Position numbers and translations under genes: made by a program. The notes beneath the pieces were generated by a model, which made no database searches, was not told where the DNA came from, and worked only from the letters and a program-made list of their open reading frames with translations. From Microbacterium arabinogalactanolyticum (lineage in GTDB: Bacteria; Actinomycetota; Actinomycetes; Actinomycetales; Microbacteriaceae), in NCBI RefSeq assembly GCF_030268005.1, contig NZ_BRZC01000004.1:1126885-1190884 (forward strand): a stretch of DNA of 64,000 nt, read 5' to 3'. Shown here piece after piece: positions 61,955 to 64,000 of this stretch; the stretch's first letter is position 1; every line of letters starts with the position of its first letter.

Positions 61955-62809
61955 ATGGAGATCCATCAATTGCGCTACGCCGTCGCCGTCGCCGAGATCG
62001 GCTCGTTCACCGCGGCCGCCGAGGCGGTCAATGTCAGCCAGTCGGGTGTGAGCACGCAGGTGCAGAAGCTCGAGCGGGAGCTCGGTGTCGCGCTGTTCGA
62101 TCGCAGCGGCCGCCGCGTGGTTCTCACCGCCGACGGCGAGCGGATGCTGCCGGCGATCCGCGCGTCGCTCCGCGCCCTCGGCGAGATCCGCACGACCGCC
62201 GCGGACCTGCGCGGACTGCTCCTGGGATCGCTGCGCGTCGGAACCGTGTCGGGGCTGACCTGGCCGCGGCTGTTCGACGCGCTCGGGGAGCTGCACAGGG
62301 CGCATCCCGGGCTGGAGGTCCGACTGCACGAGGACACGTCGGAAGACCTCGTCTCCGCGCTGCGCCACGGTGAGCTGGACATCGCCGTGGTCGCCTGGGC
62401 GCAGCATCCGCCGGCTGGGCTCGAGACCGCCACCCTCTTCGACGACCCGCTCGTCGCCGTGGTCGCGCCGGACCACCCGTGGGCGTCGCGGCGCAGCATC
62501 CGCCCCGCTGAGCTGGACATGGTCGACGTCATCTCCCTGCCGCGCGGCACCGGAGACCGCGCCGCCCTCGCACAGCTGCGCCCCGGCTTGGAGCCGCGGT
62601 GGGAGGTGTCGACCCCGTGGTTCATCGAGCGGCTCGCCGCACGCGGCCTGGGCGTGGGGGTCGTCAGCGACGCCACTCGGAGACGCTGGGACGAGGTCCG
62701 GGCCATCCCCGTGGACGCGCCCGATGTGCGCTCACGGCTCGGCATCGCGTGGCGCCCCTCGCCCTCACGCGCCGCAGAAGCCCTTCGCGCACTGCTCGTC
62801 GCGCCCTGA
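61955..62809 (+). CDS. LysR-family transcriptional regulator
   Basis: This 284-residue regulator has the LysR winged helix-turn-helix (MEIHQLRYAVAVAEIGSF, FTAAAEAVNVSQSGVSTQVQ, KLERELGVALFDRSGRRVVL) and a two-lobe co-inducer domain (VGTVSGLTWPRLFDAL, LRHGELDIAVVAW). Divergent from an AhpD-like gene with a palindrome between, it probably senses an oxidant or aromatic compound. The ligand is unknown. Confidence 0.95.
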   Translation: MEIHQLRYAVAVAEIGSFTAAAEAVNVSQSGVSTQVQKLERELGVALFDRSGRRVVLTADGERMLPAIRASLRALGEIRTTAADLRGLLLGSLRVGTVSGLTWPRLFDALGELHRAHPGLEVRLHEDTSEDLVSALRHGELDIAVVAWAQHPPAGLETATLFDDPLVAVVAPDHPWASRRSIRPAELDMVDVISLPRGTGDRAALAQLRPGLEPRWEVSTPWFIERLAARGLGVGVVSDATRRRWDEVRAIPVDAPDVRSRLGIAWRPSPSRAAEALRALLVAP

Positions 62810-62821
62810 GAGACGCCGCGC

Positions 62822-63457
62822 TCAGGCCAGGCCGTGCTCGAAGGCGAAGACGACCAGTTGCACGCGATCGCGCAGAGCGAGCTTGGTGAGGATGCGGCTG
62901 ATGTGCGTCTTCACGGTCGCCTCGCTGAGGAACTCGCGCGTCGCGATCTCGGAGTTCGACAGCCCCCGCGCCGCGAGAGCGAAGATCTCCCGCTCGCGAT
63001 CGGTGAGGTCGGCGTAGCTCGGCGGCACCGGCTTCGTCTCGGAGGTGAAGTGCGCGAACAGCTCGCGGGTGGCGGATGCCGCGATCACGCTCGATCCGGA
63101 CTCCACCGTGCGGATGGCGGCCAGCAGGAACTCGGGGTCGGCGTCCTTGAGCAGGAACCCGCTGGCGCCCTGCTGGATGGCGCGGGCGGCGGCCTCGTCG
63201 AGGTCGAACGTGGTGAGCATGACGATGCGAGGAGCGTTCGGCTGCTTCAGCAGCTCGGCCGTGGCCGTGAGGCCGTCCATCACAGGCATCCGGATGTCCA
63301 TCAGCACGACGTCGGGCCGGGTGCGCGCGACGACGTCGAGCGCCTCGCGGCCGTCGCCGGCCTCCCCCACGACGTCCATGTCGGGCTGCGAGCCGACGAG
63401 CATCCGCACCCCCGCGCGGAACAGCGCCTGGTCGTCGACGAGCACGACCTTGATCAT
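62822..63457 (-). CDS. NarL-family response regulator
   Basis: This 211-residue regulator has a receiver domain (KVVLVDDQALFRAGVRML, Asp in VVLMDIRMPVMDG, FLLKDADPEFLL) and a LuxR-type helix-turn-helix (LTDREREIFALAARGLSNSE, ATVKTHISRILTKLALRDRV). The ATG at 63457 follows GGAGGGG; the frame extends upstream without use. It is 102 bases from the histidine kinase gene that ends at 63560, its likely partner. Confidence 0.95.
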   Translation of the reverse strand: MIKVVLVDDQALFRAGVRMLVGSQPDMDVVGEAGDGREALDVVARTRPDVVLMDIRMPVMDGLTATAELLKQPNAPRIVMLTTFDLDEAAARAIQQGASGFLLKDADPEFLLAAIRTVESGSSVIAASATRELFAHFTSETKPVPPSYADLTDREREIFALAARGLSNSEIATREFLSEATVKTHISRILTKLALRDRVQLVVFAFEHGLA

Positions 63458-63559
63458 GATGACCCCTCCTGGCCGGGGAACGAACCCCGGCATCCATCTT
63501 GGCGGGTCGCGGTGACCGCGACGTCCAGGATTACCGCGCGGTCGCGGTGCCGCCGACGC

Positions 63560-64000
63560 CTACGCACCGATCGGGAGCGTCGCTCGGACGACGAAGAACC
63601 CGCCCTCGCGCTGCGCGTTCAGCGTTCCGCCGACCAGCTGCGCGCGCTCGCGCATCCCGACCAGCCCGTGTCCACCGGTCGGCCCGGAGGGCGCGGTCGC
63701 GACACGGTTGCGCACCTCCACGTCCACACGGTCGGCCCACCACGACAGCCGCACGTCCACATCGCCCTCGCCGTGCCGAAGGGCGTTCGTGAGCGCCTCC
63801 TGCAGGATGCGGTAGACCGCGAGCTGGATGCTTCCCGGCGGCTCCCCCGGCGGCATCGGATCCACCGTGACGCGGGGCTCGATGCCCGCCTGACGCACCT
63901 GCGCGAACAGGGTCTCCAGATCGGCGAGGGTCGGCTGCGGGCCGTCGCCCTGCCGGTGCCGCAGCTGGGTGAGCAGCATCCGCACGTCCGACAGCGCGGC
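63560..64000 (-). CDS. DesK/NarX-type sensor histidine kinase, C-terminal part
   Basis: Only the C-terminal 146 residues lie in the window; the frame is open to the right edge. They start ALSDVRMLLTQLR (the end of a HisKA_3 dimerisation helix) and then show the HATPase motifs YRILQEALTNALRHGEG (N box) and GGHGLVGMRERAQLVGG (G box). The kinase partners the NarL-type regulator at 62822-63457. Its sensor part is outside. Confidence 0.93.
   Translation of the reverse strand, partial: AALSDVRMLLTQLRHRQGDGPQPTLADLETLFAQVRQAGIEPRVTVDPMPPGEPPGSIQLAVYRILQEALTNALRHGEGDVDVRLSWWADRVDVEVRNRVATAPSGPTGGHGLVGMRERAQLVGGTLNAQREGGFFVVRATLPIGA

Overview
The window looks like chromosome of a high-GC Gram-positive actinobacterium, most likely of the family Microbacteriaceae (Microbacterium-like). 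The reasons are the very high GC content, actinobacterial RpoB and RpoC, a fused RmlC-RmlD protein, many genes whose -10 box lies 6-8 bases before the start codon (leaderless style), and family content (DUF4012, LCP, DUF485 with an SSS symporter, CstA with YbdD, FBP). The genus is an inference. I see no prophage, IS transposase, CRISPR array or rRNA.

Layout. 1-8.4 kb is a surface-polysaccharide region. It holds a cut-off glycosyltransferase, a decayed gmd (GDP-mannose 4,6-dehydratase) remnant, a WbaP/CpsE-type initiating sugar-phosphate transferase, a GT2, a GT11 fucosyltransferase-like gene with a third transferase, a membrane acyltransferase and a VanZ protein. 8.4-10.8 kb is the housekeeping block rplM-rpsI-glmM. 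10.9-16.3 kb has a DUF4012 envelope protein divergent from rmlA-rmlB-rmlCD (dTDP-L-rhamnose). 16.3-19.8 kb has an EEP phosphodiesterase, truA and an OatA-like acyltransferase with an SGNH domain.

19.9-26.2 kb is a carboxylate-uptake block on the minus strand: cstA-ybdD, a LytS/LytTR two-component pair, then DUF485 with an SSS symporter. 26.3-28.2 kb is a two-gene operon for an exported RidA and a Tat-exported PLP aminotransferase-fold enzyme. 28.4-34.1 kb is a condensin-like JetABC (Wadjet/MksBEF) operon with no JetD nuclease gene on either side and a perfect 32-bp palindrome inside jetB. 34.1-36.8 kb is a TetR-controlled operon (TetR, SDR, SnoaL-like, NAD epimerase) that reads towards jetA.

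36.9-44.6 kb holds tRNA-Met, tRNA-Thr and tRNA-Tyr, an M23 endopeptidase, an inositol-monophosphatase-like enzyme, a crotonase, an FBP zinc protein, an ankyrin lipoprotein and a membrane alpha/beta hydrolase. 44.7-46.3 kb has a PfkB kinase and a lipoprotein. 46.4-53.8 kb is rpoB-rpoC, with an Asn at the rifampicin-pocket position that is usually His. 54.1-58.8 kb has an LCP protein, a spermidine-synthase-like protein, a helical protein, an SprT-like protein, DUF3054 and ComB. 59-64 kb has a MacB/FtsX-type ABC transporter, an AhpD-like protein divergent from a LysR regulator, and a NarL/DesK-type two-component pair cut by the right edge. Two intergenic stretches (57.45-57.69 kb and 58.80-59.08 kb) contain families of palindromic repeats.

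The candidates most worth a second look are the exported RidA/PLP pair, JetABC without JetD and its internal palindrome, the RpoB substitution, and the intergenic palindromic repeats.
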